A stretch of DNA of 64,000 nucleotides. It comes from Pseudogemmobacter lacusdianii. GTDB lineage: Bacteria; Pseudomonadota; Alphaproteobacteria; Rhodobacterales; Rhodobacteraceae. Below, one piece after another: positions 47,908-58,916 of this stretch. The first letter of the stretch is position 1; each line of letters begins with the position of its first letter. Location of the stretch: positions 248,001-312,000 of the forward strand of contig NZ_JAVDBT010000001.1 in NCBI RefSeq assembly GCF_030848395.1, in the 5' to 3' direction. The notes beneath the pieces were generated by a model. It had not been told where the DNA came from. It did not search any database and worked only from the letters and a program-made list of their open reading frames with translations. A program made the position numbers and the translations under genes.

Positions 47908-48989
47908 TGCTATACTGGCTTGCGGATCTTGGAGATGACGGCGGCTTCTTTAACCTTTTTCGCTACATCACCTTTCGCGCTGGTGGAGCCTTCGCCACGG
48001 CCTTGATCTTCGGCTTCCTCTTCGGGCGCCCTTTGATCGATTTTCTGCGCCGCAAACAGGGCAAGGGCCAGCCGATCCGCGATGATGGCCCGCAAAGCCA
48101 TCTTGCCAAATCCGGCACGCCGACGATGGGCGGGCTTTTGATCCTGTCGGCGCTGATGGTCTCGACGCTGCTCTGGGCGCGGCTTGATGTGCCCTATGTC
48201 TGGATCGTCATTCTGGTGACTTTGGCCTTTGGCCTCATTGGTTTTGCCGATGACTATGCCAAAGTGACCAAGCAAAACACCAAAGGCGTGTCCTCGCGGG
48301 TGCGGATGGTGCTTGGCTTGATCATCGCCGGTCTTGCCAGCTACGCCGCCGCCATGTTCCACCCCGAGGGGCTGACCCACCAGCTGGCCTTGCCCTTCTT
48401 CAAGGATGCTTTGGTCAATCTTGGCGTCTTCTTCGTGCCCTTTGGCATGATCGTGATCGTCGGCGCCGCCAATGCGGTGAACCTGACCGATGGCTTGGAC
48501 GGTCTGGCGATCATGCCGGTGATGATCGCCGCTGCAACTTTGGGCATCATTGCTTATGCCGTCGGCAACGCCGTCTATTCCAACTACCTCGGTGTGCATT
48601 TCGTCCCCGGCACTTCCGAGTTTCTGGTCTTCGCCGCAGCGCTCTTTGGCGGTGGTCTTGGCTTTTTGTGGTACAACGCCCCTCCGGCAGCCGTCTTCAT
48701 GGGCGACACCGGCAGCCTCGCGCTTGGCGGCGCTTTGGGTGCCATCGCCGTCTGCACCAAACATGAGATCGTTTTGGCCATCGTCGGCGGCCTCTTTGTG
48801 GTCGAGGCGCTCTCGGTCATCATCCAAGTGCTTTATTACAAGCGCACCAAGAAGCGCATCTTCTTGATGGCGCCGATCCACCACCATTTTGAGAAAAAAG
48901 GCTGGGCCGAGCCGCAAATCGTGATCCGCTTTTGGATCATCTCGCTGATCCTTGCCGCGATCGGCCTTGCCACGCTGAAGGTTCGCTAA
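47907..48989 (+). CDS. mraY: Phospho-N-acetylmuramoyl-pentapeptide transferase
   Basis: 360 residues, about ten membrane helices. Catalytic and substrate motifs are [33 protein letters not shown] and the periplasm-side [13 protein letters not shown]. Makes lipid I from UDP-MurNAc-pentapeptide and undecaprenyl phosphate at the inner membrane. Followed by a strong terminator, which is unusual inside a dcw cluster. Confidence 0.98.
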   Translation: MLYWLADLGDDGGFFNLFRYITFRAGGAFATALIFGFLFGRPLIDFLRRKQGKGQPIRDDGPQSHLAKSGTPTMGGLLILSALMVSTLLWARLDVPYVWIVILVTLAFGLIGFADDYAKVTKQNTKGVSSRVRMVLGLIIAGLASYAAAMFHPEGLTHQLALPFFKDALVNLGVFFVPFGMIVIVGAANAVNLTDGLDGLAIMPVMIAAATLGIIAYAVGNAVYSNYLGVHFVPGTSEFLVFAAALFGGGLGFLWYNAPPAAVFMGDTGSLALGGALGAIAVCTKHEIVLAIVGGLFVVEALSVIIQVLYYKRTKKRIFLMAPIHHHFEKKGWAEPQIVIRFWIISLILAAIGLATLKVR

Positions 48990-49019
48990 GCGCCAAGCCG
49001 CGCGATCAGGCCAAAAGAA

Positions 49020-49047
49020 AACCCCGCCTCAAAAGGGCGGGGTTTTT
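49020..49047. terminator. Bidirectional terminator after mraY
   Basis: CCCCGCC (49022-49028), TCAAAAG, GGCGGGG (49036-49042) then TTTTTCG. The minus strand has TTTTCTTTT, so it also ends the reverse-strand gene. Confidence 0.88.
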
Positions 49048-49117
49048 CGTTTCAGCGCGCAGCATCGGCCAAAGAGCAGGGCTGCAATCTCTCGCAGCCC
49101 CTTTCTTCGCAAACCGA

Positions 49118-49603
49118 TCAGCCGGTGACGCAATCCGAGGTCGCAATCACAGCATCACGGGTGCCGCCCAGATCAAGATGCGCAACCTCACCGGCTTCGT
49201 TCGAGACGATCAGGCTGTTCTTCGTGGCCAGATCGACGAAGAAATCCTCATTCTCCACCATCACCAAAATGCCACCCAGATCGCCGGTGTTCATGCCATG
49301 GCCATCGGCCGTCCAAGGCTGACCGTCGATGTCGAAGGTCATCGGATAGACCTCACCTTCGGTGATATCGGTCCAGTCGCCGTTGAAGACGGTGAAGAAG
49401 GCGGCATCCTCGGAAATGTCATAGCCCAGTTGGACGATCGAGCCATCTTCAAAGGCCGAGGTCATATAGCAGCCGCCGCCCATGCTGGCGTCGCGGTAAA
49501 TCTCCCAGCCGCCGGCCTCGCCGACCAGCTCTTGCGCCGAGGCTGCCGAGAAGCTGGCGGCGAAAAGGGCTGCGGCACCAAGCGCGCTGAATTTAAAAGT
49601 CAT
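49118..49603 (-). CDS. Secreted hypothetical protein inside the dcw cluster, reverse strand
   Basis: 161 residues from the ATG at 49603, with GAGGAG 9 bases upstream. Signal peptide at 1-24 (cleavage near ASAQ). The mature part is acidic, with [22 protein letters not shown] and a C-terminal TSDCVTG; the two cysteines probably form a disulfide. I do not recognise the family; small secreted beta proteins of this kind are common and unstudied in Rhodobacterales. It lies against the direction of mraY and murD and interrupts the otherwise conserved order. Confidence 0.8.
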   Translation of the reverse strand: MTFKFSALGAAALFAASFSAASAQELVGEAGGWEIYRDASMGGGCYMTSAFEDGSIVQLGYDISEDAAFFTVFNGDWTDITEGEVYPMTFDIDGQPWTADGHGMNTGDLGGILVMVENEDFFVDLATKNSLIVSNEAGEVAHLDLGGTRDAVIATSDCVTG

Positions 49604-49834
49604 GAAATTCGTCTCCTCTATGGACGAGGCAATCTATCCCATTCTCGTCACAGTTGCGCAACATGTTCACTTTCTTCTTTCGCTGCCAAGCAGCAAATAA
49701 TGCGCAACCGCGCCCCGCGCCGCCGTCCCGATGGTTCCGTGTCGCACTGCGCCCCGGCTCGGATCACGCGCGCGCCCCCTTTTCCTTTTCCGGCCCCTCC
49801 CATAAATCTAGGCGCGCACAGCAAGGAAGCGATC

Positions 49835-51235
49835 ATGATCCCTGTCATCGGCTATAAAGGCGCTAAAGTTGCCGTTCTCGGTCTTGGCCGTTCGGGTCTG
49901 GCCACGGCCAAGGCGCTGCGCGCCGGCGGGGCAGAGCCGCTTCTCTGGGACGACAGCGCCGAGGCCCGCGCCGCGGCCGAGGCCGAGGGGCTGAGCCTTA
50001 CCGATCTCACCCGCAATGCCGCTTTTGAGGGCGTGGCCGCCCTCATCACCAGCCCCGGCATCCCGCATCTCTACCCCCATGCGCATCCGGTGATCGCCCG
50101 CGCGCTGGAACTGGGCGTGCCGGTTGATAATGACATTGGGCTTTTCTTCCAAAGCTGGGCGCGGCCCGAATGGGACAATTTCGAGACCCCGCCGCGCGCC
50201 GTCGCTGTGACCGGATCAAACGGCAAATCCACGACCACCGCGCTGATCCATCACATCCTGCAAGCGGCTGGAAAACCCAGCCAAATGGCCGGCAATATCG
50301 GCAAAGGCGTGCTCTCGATCGACCCGCCCGAGGATGGCGAGGTGGTGGTGTTGGAACTTTCCAGCTACCAGACCGAGCTCGCCCGCGCGCTTACCCCCGA
50401 TGTTGCGGTCTTCACCAATCTCTCGCCCGATCACTTGGATCGTCACAACGGCCCCGGCGGCTATTTCGCCGCCAAGCGCCGCCTCTTCGCCGAAGGCGGG
50501 CCGGACCGCGCGGTGATCGGCGTGGATGAGATCGAGGGGCGGTTCCTTGCCGGCCAAATGGCGCAGGGGCCGAGTGATGATCGGGTGATCCGCATCTCCT
50601 CGGGCCAAAAGCTCGAAGGCTTCGGCTGGTCGGTCTTTGCCCGCAAAGGCTTCTTGGCCGAATGGCGCAAGGGCAAGCAGGTGGCGTCCATCGATCTGCG
50701 CAGCATTAAGGGCCTGCCGGGGGCGCATAACCACCAAAACGCTTGTGCGGCCTACGCCGCGACCCGCGCCTTGGGGCTGGCACCGAAACTGATCGAAGAG
50801 GCGCTGCACAGCTTTGCCGGCCTGCCGCATCGCAGCCAACTCGTGGGCGAGAAAGCGGGCGTGCGCTTTATCAATGACAGCAAGGCGACCAATGTGGATT
50901 CGGCCGCTAAGGCCCTGCAAGCCTTCCCGAAAATCCGCTGGATCGCCGGGGGCATGGGCAAAGAGGGCGGCATCGCAGCCCTTGCGCCGCATCTCGGCTC
51001 GGTGGTGAAAGCCTATCTCATCGGCCATTCCGCCCCTGATTTCGCGCTGCAACTGGGCCAAACGCCCTATGAGATCTGCGAGACAATGGAGCGCGCCACC
51101 GCCCGCGCCGCCGAAGATGCGCAAGTGGGTGAGGTGGTGCTCCTCGCCCCCGCCGCCGCCAGCTTTGACCAATACCCCAACTTTGAGAAACGCGGCGAAG
51201 ACTTCACCGCCCGCGTCGCCGCACTCTTGGCCTAA
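49835..51235 (+). CDS. murD: UDP-N-acetylmuramoylalanine--D-glutamate ligase
   Basis: 466 residues from the ATG at 49835, after AAGGAAG; the same frame is open far upstream but antisense to the secreted-protein gene. [21 protein letters not shown] starts the UMP-binding domain, [14 protein letters not shown] is the ATP site, and [24 protein letters not shown]-type and GGMGKEGG motifs follow. Adds D-Glu to UDP-MurNAc-L-Ala. Must have its own promoter in the 230 bp shared with the divergent gene. Confidence 0.97.
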   Translation: MIPVIGYKGAKVAVLGLGRSGLATAKALRAGGAEPLLWDDSAEARAAAEAEGLSLTDLTRNAAFEGVAALITSPGIPHLYPHAHPVIARALELGVPVDNDIGLFFQSWARPEWDNFETPPRAVAVTGSNGKSTTTALIHHILQAAGKPSQMAGNIGKGVLSIDPPEDGEVVVLELSSYQTELARALTPDVAVFTNLSPDHLDRHNGPGGYFAAKRRLFAEGGPDRAVIGVDEIEGRFLAGQMAQGPSDDRVIRISSGQKLEGFGWSVFARKGFLAEWRKGKQVASIDLRSIKGLPGAHNHQNACAAYAATRALGLAPKLIEEALHSFAGLPHRSQLVGEKAGVRFINDSKATNVDSAAKALQAFPKIRWIAGGMGKEGGIAALAPHLGSVVKAYLIGHSAPDFALQLGQTPYEICETMERATARAAEDAQVGEVVLLAPAAASFDQYPNFEKRGEDFTARVAALLA

Positions 51236-51244
51236 CCGGATCCA

Positions 51245-51418
51245 ATGGCGCGGCTATCGCCGCAAGCTTTTTCTCTCGCCTCTGCGCCTGCGGCGCAACC
51301 GGCGAGGGGGGCCTCCGGCGGGGATATTTAGAATTCTGAAAGAAATGAAAGAACTCTTAATTCTTTCAGAACTTAAATATCCTCGGGGGGTTCAAGGGGG
51401 GCGGAAGCCCCCCGTTCT
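51245..51418. repeat. Dispersed intergenic repeat, copy 3
   Basis: The longest copy: GCGCGGCTATCGCCGCAAG, CTCGCCTCTGCGCCTGCGGC, GGCCTCCGGCGGGGATATTT, then TTCTGAAAGAA with a nearby inverted TTCTTTCAGAA, AAATATCCTCGGGGGG and a GGGGGGCGGAAGCCCCCC hairpin. The outer parts are inverted, so the whole can fold as a long stem. The remaining bases up to ftsW (51419-51613) show no gene. Confidence 0.85.
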
Positions 51419-51613
51419 GTTTGAAAGACTTCGGCGAGGAAGCCTTTGGCGGCCTATTTGATCGCGCAAACCCAAAGCTTTTCATCTTCACCAAGCCTTG
51501 TGCGCATTGCCCTGCATTGTCGCTAGCCATGGATCGGGAATGCCGCTAGACTTCCCGAAAGAGCTCGGGGGGAACATCCGGGCCAGAGGCAGTATAAATC
51601 GAGGCGGCTCCCC

Positions 51614-52780
51614 ATGACTGAAATGGTCTATGGATCTTCACCTGTTCCGGTCACGGAGCCGGTGCTCCCGCGCTGGTGGCGCACCATCGATAAATGGACG
51701 CTCACGTCGATTTTCGTGCTCTTTGGCCTTGGGCTTTTGCTGGGGCTTGCGGCCTCGGTGCCGCTGGCAAGCCGCAACGGACTTGAGCCATTTTACTATG
51801 TCCAAAAGCAGGCGATGTTTGGCTGCATGGGCTTGGCGGTGATGATTTCCGTCTCGATGATGTCACCCGGCAATGTCCGCCGTCTGGGCGTTTTGGGCTT
51901 TGTCTGCGCGATGATCTTGGTCATGGCTTTGCCCTTCGTGGGCGAGGATCACGGCAAGGGGGCGGTCCGCTGGCTCTCGATCGGCGGATTTTCGCTGCAA
52001 CCGTCCGAGTTCCTGAAGCCCGGTTTCGTCGTGGTCAGCGCCTGGCTGATGGCCGCCAGCCAGCAGGTCGGGGGCCCTCCGGGCAAACTTTTGTCCTTTG
52101 GGCTTCTGTGCATCGTGGTCGGTTTCCTTGCCATGCAGCCCGACTTTGGCCAATCGGCCTTGGTCCTCTTCTCCTGGGGCGTGATCTATTTCGTCGCCGG
52201 TGCGCCGATGATCCTGATCGTTGGGATCACCGGTCTTGTCGCCGGGGGCGGGGTCATCGCCTATGGCGCGTCTGAGCACTTTGCCCGGCGGATTGACGGC
52301 TTCCTCTCGCCCGATATCGACCCGCGCACCCAGCTTGGCTATGCCACCAATGCCATCCAAGAGGGCGGCTTCTTTGGCGTTGGCGTCGGCGAGGGCCAGG
52401 TGAAATGGTCGCTCCCCGATGCGCATACCGATTTCATCATCGCCGTCGCGGCCGAGGAATATGGCCTGATCTTGGTCCTCATCATTCTGGCGCTGTTCGG
52501 CCTTATCGTCGTGCGCTCGCTGGCCCGGCTGATGTCCGAGCAAGACACGTTCACCCGGCTCGCCGGTTCGGGGCTTGCCTGCCTTTTCGGCGTGCAGGCG
52601 ATGATCAATATGGGCGTGGCGGTGCGGCTTTTGCCCGCCAAAGGCATGACCTTGCCCTTTATCTCTTACGGTGGGTCTTCGCTGATCGCGGCTGGCCTGA
52701 CGGTCGGCGCGCTTCTGGCCATGACCCGCACCCGGCCCCGCGACCGCATGTCGGATGTGTTCCGGCGGAGCGGGCGCTAA
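51614..52780 (+). CDS. ftsW: Lipid II glycosyltransferase FtsW
   Basis: 388 residues, SEDS family, about ten membrane helices. [15 protein letters not shown] and [17 protein letters not shown] are diagnostic, as is the [12 protein letters not shown] loop. Septal peptidoglycan polymerase working with FtsI. The ATG at 51614 begins a new run of tightly packed genes (murG follows after one base). Confidence 0.97.
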   Translation: MTEMVYGSSPVPVTEPVLPRWWRTIDKWTLTSIFVLFGLGLLLGLAASVPLASRNGLEPFYYVQKQAMFGCMGLAVMISVSMMSPGNVRRLGVLGFVCAMILVMALPFVGEDHGKGAVRWLSIGGFSLQPSEFLKPGFVVVSAWLMAASQQVGGPPGKLLSFGLLCIVVGFLAMQPDFGQSALVLFSWGVIYFVAGAPMILIVGITGLVAGGGVIAYGASEHFARRIDGFLSPDIDPRTQLGYATNAIQEGGFFGVGVGEGQVKWSLPDAHTDFIIAVAAEEYGLILVLIILALFGLIVVRSLARLMSEQDTFTRLAGSGLACLFGVQAMINMGVAVRLLPAKGMTLPFISYGGSSLIAAGLTVGALLAMTRTRPRDRMSDVFRRSGR

Positions 52781-52781
52781 G

Positions 52782-53879
52782 ATGGCACGCGCAAAGCTTC
52801 TCTTGATCGCAGCCGGTGGCACGGGCGGGCATATGTTCCCCGCCCAAGCCTTGGCCGAGGCGATGCTGGCGCGCGGCTGGCGGGTGAAGCTCTCCACCGA
52901 TGAGCGTGGCGCGCGCTATGCGGGCGGCTTCCCACCCGAGGTCACGATAGAGAAAACCGCCTCCGCCACTTTCGCACGGGGCGGGGCGCTGGCGAAACTG
53001 ATGGTGCCCTTCCGCATCGCGGGGGGCGTGGTGAAAGCCGTCGCCTCGCAGCTGGGCGACAAGCCCGCCGTCACGGTGGGCTTTGGCGGCTATCCGTCGA
53101 TCCCGGCGCTGAGCGCCGCTTGGCTCCTGCGCCAACCCCGCATGATCCATGAACAAAATGGTGTCCTTGGCCGCGTGAACCAGATCTTCGCGCCGCGCGT
53201 CGACCGCATCGCCTGCGGCACTTGGCCGACCGATCTGCCCCAAGGCGTCACCGGCATCCCCACCGGCAATCCGGTGCGCGGCGCCATTCTTGAGCGCGCC
53301 CGCGCGCCCTATATCGCCCCCGGCGATTACCCGATGTCGCTTCTTGTCATCGGCGGCAGCCAAGGCGCGCGCATTCTCTCCGATGTCGTCCCCGCCGCCG
53401 TCGCCCAGCTGCCGGAAGGCCTCCGCGACAACCTGCGCATCGCCCATCAGGCCCGCAATGAAGATGCCGAGCGCGCCGCAAAGGCCTATGCCGAAGCCGG
53501 GGTGCGCGCCGAGATTGCGCCTTTCTTCGCCGACATCCCCCGCCGCCTTTCCGAGGCGCAACTCGTCATCTCGCGCTCGGGCGCCTCTTCCATCGCTGAT
53601 ATCTCTGTCATTGGTCGCCCCTCGATCCTGATCCCCTTCGCCGCCGCCACGGGAGATCACCAAACCGCCAATGCGCGCGGCTTGGCCGATGCCAATGCCG
53701 CCGTCCTTATCCCCGAAAACCTGCTTGACGCGCCAAGTCTCGCGGGCCACATCGCCGCGATCCTCGGCAATCCTGAAGCTGCCGAGCAGATGGCGCGCCA
53801 TGCTTTGTCCGAAGGCAAGCCCGACGCCACCGCCCGCCTTGTTGCCCTAGTTGAAGAGTTGGCAGGAGACCCGACATGA
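52782..53879 (+). CDS. murG: UDP-N-acetylglucosamine--N-acetylmuramyl-(pentapeptide) pyrophosphoryl-undecaprenol GlcNAc transferase
   Basis: 365 residues from the ATG at 52782. The GAGGTGGH-type loop is [24 protein letters not shown] and [11 protein letters not shown] are substrate motifs and [10 protein letters not shown] is the second glycine loop. Peripheral inner-membrane enzyme that converts lipid I to lipid II. Its last four bases (ATGA) overlap murC. Confidence 0.97.
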   Translation: MARAKLLLIAAGGTGGHMFPAQALAEAMLARGWRVKLSTDERGARYAGGFPPEVTIEKTASATFARGGALAKLMVPFRIAGGVVKAVASQLGDKPAVTVGFGGYPSIPALSAAWLLRQPRMIHEQNGVLGRVNQIFAPRVDRIACGTWPTDLPQGVTGIPTGNPVRGAILERARAPYIAPGDYPMSLLVIGGSQGARILSDVVPAAVAQLPEGLRDNLRIAHQARNEDAERAAKAYAEAGVRAEIAPFFADIPRRLSEAQLVISRSGASSIADISVIGRPSILIPFAAATGDHQTANARGLADANAAVLIPENLLDAPSLAGHIAAILGNPEAAEQMARHALSEGKPDATARLVALVEELAGDPT

Positions 53880-55300
53880 ATGCCGCCACCAAATTGCCGC
53901 TGGAACTTGGCCCGATCCATTTCGTCGGCATCGGCGGCATCGGCATGTCCGGCATTGCCGAGGTGCTGATCACGCTGGGCTATTCCGTCCAAGGCTCTGA
54001 CGCCAAAGCCTCAAAAATCACCGACCGTCTGGTGAAACTGGGCGCGCGCTTCTTCGAAGGCCAGCGGGCCGAGAATATCGGCGATGCCGCCGTGATCGTG
54101 ATCTCCTCGGCGATCAAAAAGGGCAACCCCGAGCTGGAAGAGGCGCGCCGCCGCAAGCTTCCCGTCGTCCGCCGCGCCGAGATGCTGGCGGAACTCATGC
54201 GCCTGCGCTCCAACATCGCCGTGGCAGGCACGCATGGCAAAACCACCACCACCACGATGGTGGCGACGCTTCTCGACAAGGGCGGCTTTGACCCCACCGT
54301 CATCAACGGCGGCGTGATCCATGCTTATGGCTCCAACGCCCGCGCCGGAGCAGGGGAGTGGATGGTGGTTGAGGCTGACGAGTCGGACGGCTCCTTCAAC
54401 CGCCTGCCCGCGACCATCGCCATCGTCACCAATATCGACCCCGAGCATATGGAGCATTGGGGCAATATCGAAGCTTTGCGCAAAGGCTTTGTCGATTTCG
54501 TCTCCAACATCCCCTTCTACGGCGTCGCGGTTTGCTGCACCGACCACCCCGAGGTGCAGGCCCTTGTCGGCCGCATCACCGACCGCCGCATCCTGACCTT
54601 CGGCTTCAACGCCCAAGCTGATGTGCGCGCGGTGAACCTTACCTTCGACGGCGCCACCTCGAAGTTCGACATCCTTTTGCAAGCCGAAGGCGAAGAGTCC
54701 CGCATCGAGGGCTGCACCCTGCCGATGCCCGGCCAACACAACGTCTCGAACGCTCTGTCCGCCGTCGCCGTTGCGCGCCATCTGGGCATGAAGCGTTCCG
54801 AGATCCGCGAAGCGCTTGCCGGCTTCGCAGGCGTCAACCGCCGCTTCACCAAAGTTGGGGAAGTCGACGGCGCCACCATCATCGATGATTACGGCCATCA
54901 CCCGGTGGAAATCGCCGCGGTACTGAAAGCCGCGCGCCAAGCGGTCTCAAATACCCCCGGTGCGCGCGTGATCGCTGTCCACCAGCCGCACCGCTTCTCG
55001 CGTCTGGCCAATCTCTTCGAAGATTTCTGCACCTGCTTTAACGAGGCCGATGTCGTCGCGATCACCGATGTCTATGCCGCCGGTGAAGAGCCGATCCCGG
55101 GTGCCAATCGCGATGATCTCGTGGCGGGCCTGATCGCCCACGGCCATCGCCACGCCCGCGCCTGCATCGATGAGGCGGATCTCGCCCGCCTCTTCCGCGA
55201 GCAAGCCCGTCCCGGCGATATCTTCGTCTGCCTTGGTGCCGGGACGATCAGCACTTGGGCCAATGCTCTGCCGGCCAAGTTGGTCGGTCAGGCCGCCTGA
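53876..55300 (+). CDS. murC: UDP-N-acetylmuramate--L-alanine ligase
   Basis: 474 residues. [14 protein letters not shown] begins the Rossmann domain, [17 protein letters not shown] is the ATP site, and [25 protein letters not shown] and [11 protein letters not shown] are all present. First amino-acid addition to UDP-MurNAc. Starts at the ATG overlapping the murG stop. Confidence 0.98.
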   Translation: MNAATKLPLELGPIHFVGIGGIGMSGIAEVLITLGYSVQGSDAKASKITDRLVKLGARFFEGQRAENIGDAAVIVISSAIKKGNPELEEARRRKLPVVRRAEMLAELMRLRSNIAVAGTHGKTTTTTMVATLLDKGGFDPTVINGGVIHAYGSNARAGAGEWMVVEADESDGSFNRLPATIAIVTNIDPEHMEHWGNIEALRKGFVDFVSNIPFYGVAVCCTDHPEVQALVGRITDRRILTFGFNAQADVRAVNLTFDGATSKFDILLQAEGEESRIEGCTLPMPGQHNVSNALSAVAVARHLGMKRSEIREALAGFAGVNRRFTKVGEVDGATIIDDYGHHPVEIAAVLKAARQAVSNTPGARVIAVHQPHRFSRLANLFEDFCTCFNEADVVAITDVYAAGEEPIPGANRDDLVAGLIAHGHRHARACIDEADLARLFREQARPGDIFVCLGAGTISTWANALPAKLVGQAA

Positions 55301-55303
55301 CGC

Positions 55304-55636
55304 ATGGAGTTCGCGCTCGTCCTTGCAGTGCTGGCCGTCATCTCTGTGGTGGCCGGGGTCGGAGCTTTTGTCGGTTGGCGGCGCGGACGGCGCCGGTTGG
55401 TTCTGGCGGTCATAGGGGTGATCGTGATTGCCGCTGCGATCTTTGCCTATCTCGCCAGCATCGCCACCGGCCATTATCTCTCCGGTCTGCTCGAAACGCT
55501 GATCGCGCTGGCGCTTTTGGTAGGGCCGGGGGCTGCAATGGTCATCGGTATTGTTTCCGCCCTCAACCGCTGGGCGGGCTTGGCTCTTTTCGCCCTCTAT
55601 GGCTTGGGCCTTTTCAGTACCATTGTCGTGATCTGA
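55304..55636 (+). CDS. Small membrane protein between murC and murB
   Basis: 110 residues with three predicted membrane helices (about 3-25, 32-55 and 62-85/90-108) and a basic GWRRGRRRL loop between the first two. Only 3 bases after murC, so certainly co-transcribed. No family recognised. Its constant company with murC in relatives would suggest an envelope role, but that is inference. Confidence 0.75.
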   Translation: MEFALVLAVLAVISVVAGVGAFVGWRRGRRRLVLAVIGVIVIAAAIFAYLASIATGHYLSGLLETLIALALLVGPGAAMVIGIVSALNRWAGLALFALYGLGLFSTIVVI

Positions 55637-55716
55637 GACACCCCGAACCCGACCCGTCTTTCTGAGGCGCATAGTTTTCTCTTGCGCCTGATGTCTTTTA
55701 CTCGTGAGCTTCTTCG

Positions 55717-55965
55717 ATGCTGATCCCTATGACATGCAGCCTCCTTTGGCTGCTGGCCGCCAATTTGATTGCGATGTTGCCCAGTCGTGACCACCATTGG
55801 CGCGCGGCCTATGCGCTGATTGCCATTGGCATTCCGCTGGCTGGATGGTTGACCTATACCTCTGGCCCGATCTGGGGGATGCTTTTCGTCGCTGCTGGCG
55901 CCAGCCTGCTGCGCTGGCCATTGATCTATGTCTGGCGCTGGTTGCGCGGCTCCCCGCGCGTCTGA
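55717..55965 (+). CDS. DUF2484 small membrane protein
   Basis: 82 residues, three short hydrophobic segments, a central conserved [19 protein letters not shown] and C-terminal [13 protein letters not shown]. This matches DUF2484, which in Rhodobacterales sits between murC and murB. Function unknown; a division or precursor-related role is suggested only by position. Confidence 0.8.
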   Translation: MLIPMTCSLLWLLAANLIAMLPSRDHHWRAAYALIAIGIPLAGWLTYTSGPIWGMLFVAAGASLLRWPLIYVWRWLRGSPRV

Positions 55966-56132
55966 CTTCGGGCCTTAAGTCTGGGCCTGACTACGGCTCC
56001 GCTCCGGCATGTGCGGCTTCGCCCCGCGTCATGCGCAAAGCCATACCTCGGCCATACCTAAGCCATACGTTTTCCAGCTGTGCTTTTCGCAGCTCCCTTG
56101 CGGCCCGGACCCGTTCCCGGCTACCAAAGCGC

Positions 56133-57071
56133 ATGAGCACGCAATCCTACACCATGCCCAGCCCTCGCGGCACGCTGACCCCCAATCGCCCGCTGGCCGA
56201 TCTCACTTGGCTGCGCGTCGGAGGGCCTGCGGATTGGTTCTTCCAACCCGCCGATGCGCAAGATCTTGCTGATTTCCTTAGGGAACTTCCCCCAGAGGTC
56301 CCGGTCTTTCCAATGGGCGTCGGCTCCAACCTCATCGTGCGCGATGGTGGCTTGCGCGCCGTGGTGATCCGGCTGGGTCGCGGTTTCAATTCTATTGAAA
56401 TTCAAGGGGATAAGGTGGTTGTTGGCGCTGCCGCTCTGGACGCCCACGTGGCCCGCAAGGCCGCCGAGGCGGGGCTGGATCTCACCTTCCTGCGCACCAT
56501 CCCCGGCTCGATCGGCGGGGCGGTGCGGATGAATGCCGGATGCTACGGCCATTACGTCGCTGATTTCCTTGAGGAAATTCAGATCGTCACCCGTGAGGGT
56601 GCGCTGCAAACCCTTCCCGCCAGCGCTCTCAACTTCCGCTATCGTCAGTCCGATCTGCCCGAAGGTGCCGTGGTGATCTCCGCCACTTTCCGCGCCCCGG
56701 CTGGTGATCCGGCGGCTTTGGCGGCACGGATGGAAGATCAGCTCGCCAAGCGCGATGCCTCACAGCCTACCAAGGATAGATCCGCCGGCTCCACCTTCCG
56801 CAACCCCTTGGGTCGCTCCTCCACCGGACAGGCCGATGACACCCATGAGCTGAAGGCTTGGAAGGTGATCGACGACGCCGGTCTGCGCGGCGCCAAGCTT
56901 GGTGGCGCGCAAATGTCGCCCAAACATTCCAATTTCTTGATCAACGCCGAGAACGCCACCGCCCAAGATCTCGAAAGCTTGGGCGAAGAGGTGCGAAAAA
57001 AGGTTTACGAAAACAGCGGGATCACGTTAGAATGGGAAATCATGCGTGTCGGAGAACACGCGGGCAAATAA
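56133..57071 (+). CDS. murB: UDP-N-acetylenolpyruvoylglucosamine reductase
   Basis: 312 residues from the ATG at 56133; the frame extends upstream to 55797 but overlaps DUF2484 and is not homologous. FAD-binding [12 protein letters not shown] and [15 protein letters not shown], then SAGSTFRNP (catalytic Ser region) and [16 protein letters not shown]. Type IIb-like short form. [13 protein letters not shown] insertion follows the STFRNP loop. Makes UDP-MurNAc. Confidence 0.96.
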   Translation: MSTQSYTMPSPRGTLTPNRPLADLTWLRVGGPADWFFQPADAQDLADFLRELPPEVPVFPMGVGSNLIVRDGGLRAVVIRLGRGFNSIEIQGDKVVVGAAALDAHVARKAAEAGLDLTFLRTIPGSIGGAVRMNAGCYGHYVADFLEEIQIVTREGALQTLPASALNFRYRQSDLPEGAVVISATFRAPAGDPAALAARMEDQLAKRDASQPTKDRSAGSTFRNPLGRSSTGQADDTHELKAWKVIDDAGLRGAKLGGAQMSPKHSNFLINAENATAQDLESLGEEVRKKVYENSGITLEWEIMRVGEHAGK

Positions 57072-57102
57072 AGGGGCAAAATAGCCCCGTGAGGCAGTAA
57101 AG

Positions 57103-58023
57103 ATGGCGGCGGGATCGGGCAGATTTCCCCGCGTTGCGGTTTTGAAAGGCGGCATGTCCGCGGAGCGTGAGGTCTCTCTCGTCTCCGGGTTCGAATGCGC
57201 CAAAGCCCTGCGCGAGGTTGGTTACCACGAGGTTTTCGAGGTCGATGCCGGCCGCGATCTCGTCTCGCAACTTGCTGAAATCAAACCAGATGTTGTCTTC
57301 AACGCCCTGCATGGCCGTTGGGGCGAAGATGGTTGTGTCCAAGGCATTTTGGAATGGCTCTCCATTCCCTACACGCATTCGGGCGTGCTGGCCTCTTCGC
57401 TGGCGATGGACAAGCATCGCGCCAAAGAGGCTTACCGCGCCGCTGGCCTGCCAGTGGTGGAAGGTGTGATTGCCAGCCGCGAAGAGGTTGAAAAGTCTCA
57501 CGTTTTGCCGCCGCCCTATGTGGTGAAGCCCAATAACGAAGGCTCCTCGGTCGGCGTCTATATCGTCTTTCCCGGCTCCAACGCGCCGCGTCTGGCCGAG
57601 ACCATGCCGAAAGAAGTTATGGTCGAGACCTATGCGCCGGGCCGCGAGCTTTCGATCTCGGTGATGGGCGACCGTGCCTTGGCGGTGACCGATATCATCA
57701 CCGACGGCTGGTATGATTACGACGCGAAATACAAAGTGGGTGGCAGCCGCCACGAGCTGCCCGCCAAGATGCCCGCCGAGGTGACCGAGGCCTGCCTTGA
57801 CTATGCCTTGCGGGCCCATAAGGCCTTGGGCTGCAAAGGACTTTCGCGCACCGATATTCGCTGGGATGACACGCGCGGCGTGGCTGGTCTGGTGCTGTTG
57901 GAGACCAACACCCAGCCCGGAATGACCCCCACTTCGCTGGCGCCTGAGCAGGCGGCGCTGCACGGTATCTCCTTTGGTCAACTTTGCGATTGGCTGGTGA
58001 AGGACGCCTCATGCGACCGCTGA
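57103..58023 (+). CDS. ddl: D-alanine--D-alanine ligase
   Basis: 306 residues, ATP-grasp. [51 protein letters not shown] and [16 protein letters not shown] are characteristic. Supplies the dipeptide used by MurF. Its last 13 bases overlap ftsQ. Confidence 0.97.
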   Translation: MAAGSGRFPRVAVLKGGMSAEREVSLVSGFECAKALREVGYHEVFEVDAGRDLVSQLAEIKPDVVFNALHGRWGEDGCVQGILEWLSIPYTHSGVLASSLAMDKHRAKEAYRAAGLPVVEGVIASREEVEKSHVLPPPYVVKPNNEGSSVGVYIVFPGSNAPRLAETMPKEVMVETYAPGRELSISVMGDRALAVTDIITDGWYDYDAKYKVGGSRHELPAKMPAEVTEACLDYALRAHKALGCKGLSRTDIRWDDTRGVAGLVLLETNTQPGMTPTSLAPEQAALHGISFGQLCDWLVKDASCDR

Positions 58024-58916
58024 GCGCGCCCCGTCGTTCGGGCCATGAGCCCATGATGCGCCGCGACCCGGCCCCCAGCCGCTGGGCCTACCGGATGCAG
58101 CGTGTCATGCTCACGCCCTATCTGCGCGCGCTTTTGCGGGTGGGGCTGCCGACCTTCGTTCTCGTCTTGGCCACTGGCATTTATCTCTCGGATGAACAAA
58201 GGCTTGCGGGGGTCACCGGGGTCTTCACCGACATCCGTGAGAAATTCGAAAGCCGCCCTGAATTCCGCGTCTCGCTGGCTTCGGTCGAGGGCTGCTCGGA
58301 TGATTTGGCCGAGGCCGTGCGCGCCAAGCTGAACCTCAACCTGCCGCAATCAAGTTTCGACCTTGATCTTGAAGCCGCCCGCGCCCGTGTGGAGAGCCTC
58401 GATGCCGTTAAATCGGCCGAGCTGCGTGTGCGCTCGGGTGGGGTGCTGCAAGTTCTGGTGACCGAGCGCGTGCCCGTTGCCGTCTGGCGCACCGCCGATG
58501 GTCTGACGTTGATCGATGATACCGGCCACCGCGTCGCAGGCCTGCATGCCCGCGCCGACCGTCCCGATCTGCCGCTACTGGCGGGCGAGGGGGCGGATAA
58601 GGCCGCCGCCGAAGCGATCCGGCTTTTGCAAGCCGCAGATCCGCTAACCCCCCGTATTCGCGGCATGATCCGGGTGGGTGAGCGCCGTTGGGACATCGCG
58701 CTTGACCGCGATCAGCGCATCATGCTGCCGCCCGATGATCCGGTGCGCGCGCTGGAGCGGCTTTTGGCTCTGGACCATGCCCAAGACATTCTCGCCCGCG
58801 ATCTGCTGGCTGTTGATTTGCGCAATGATGCGCGCCCGACCCTTCGACTTTCGCCCTATGCCATGAATGCTCTGCGTCGCTCGCAAGGCCTTGATCCCAT
58901 GGAGACCGAACTGTGA
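58011..58916 (+). CDS. ftsQ: Cell division protein FtsQ
   Basis: 301 residues from the ATG at 58011. A basic cytoplasmic N-terminus (about 1-40), one membrane helix (about 45-62, [15 protein letters not shown]), a POTRA domain (about 80-150) and a beta domain with [20 protein letters not shown] and [22 protein letters not shown]. Central divisome connector binding FtsL/FtsB. The ATG lies inside ddl, and its stop overlaps the ftsA GTG. Confidence 0.95.
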   Translation: MRPLSAPRRSGHEPMMRRDPAPSRWAYRMQRVMLTPYLRALLRVGLPTFVLVLATGIYLSDEQRLAGVTGVFTDIREKFESRPEFRVSLASVEGCSDDLAEAVRAKLNLNLPQSSFDLDLEAARARVESLDAVKSAELRVRSGGVLQVLVTERVPVAVWRTADGLTLIDDTGHRVAGLHARADRPDLPLLAGEGADKAAAEAIRLLQAADPLTPRIRGMIRVGERRWDIALDRDQRIMLPPDDPVRALERLLALDHAQDILARDLLAVDLRNDARPTLRLSPYAMNALRRSQGLDPMETEL

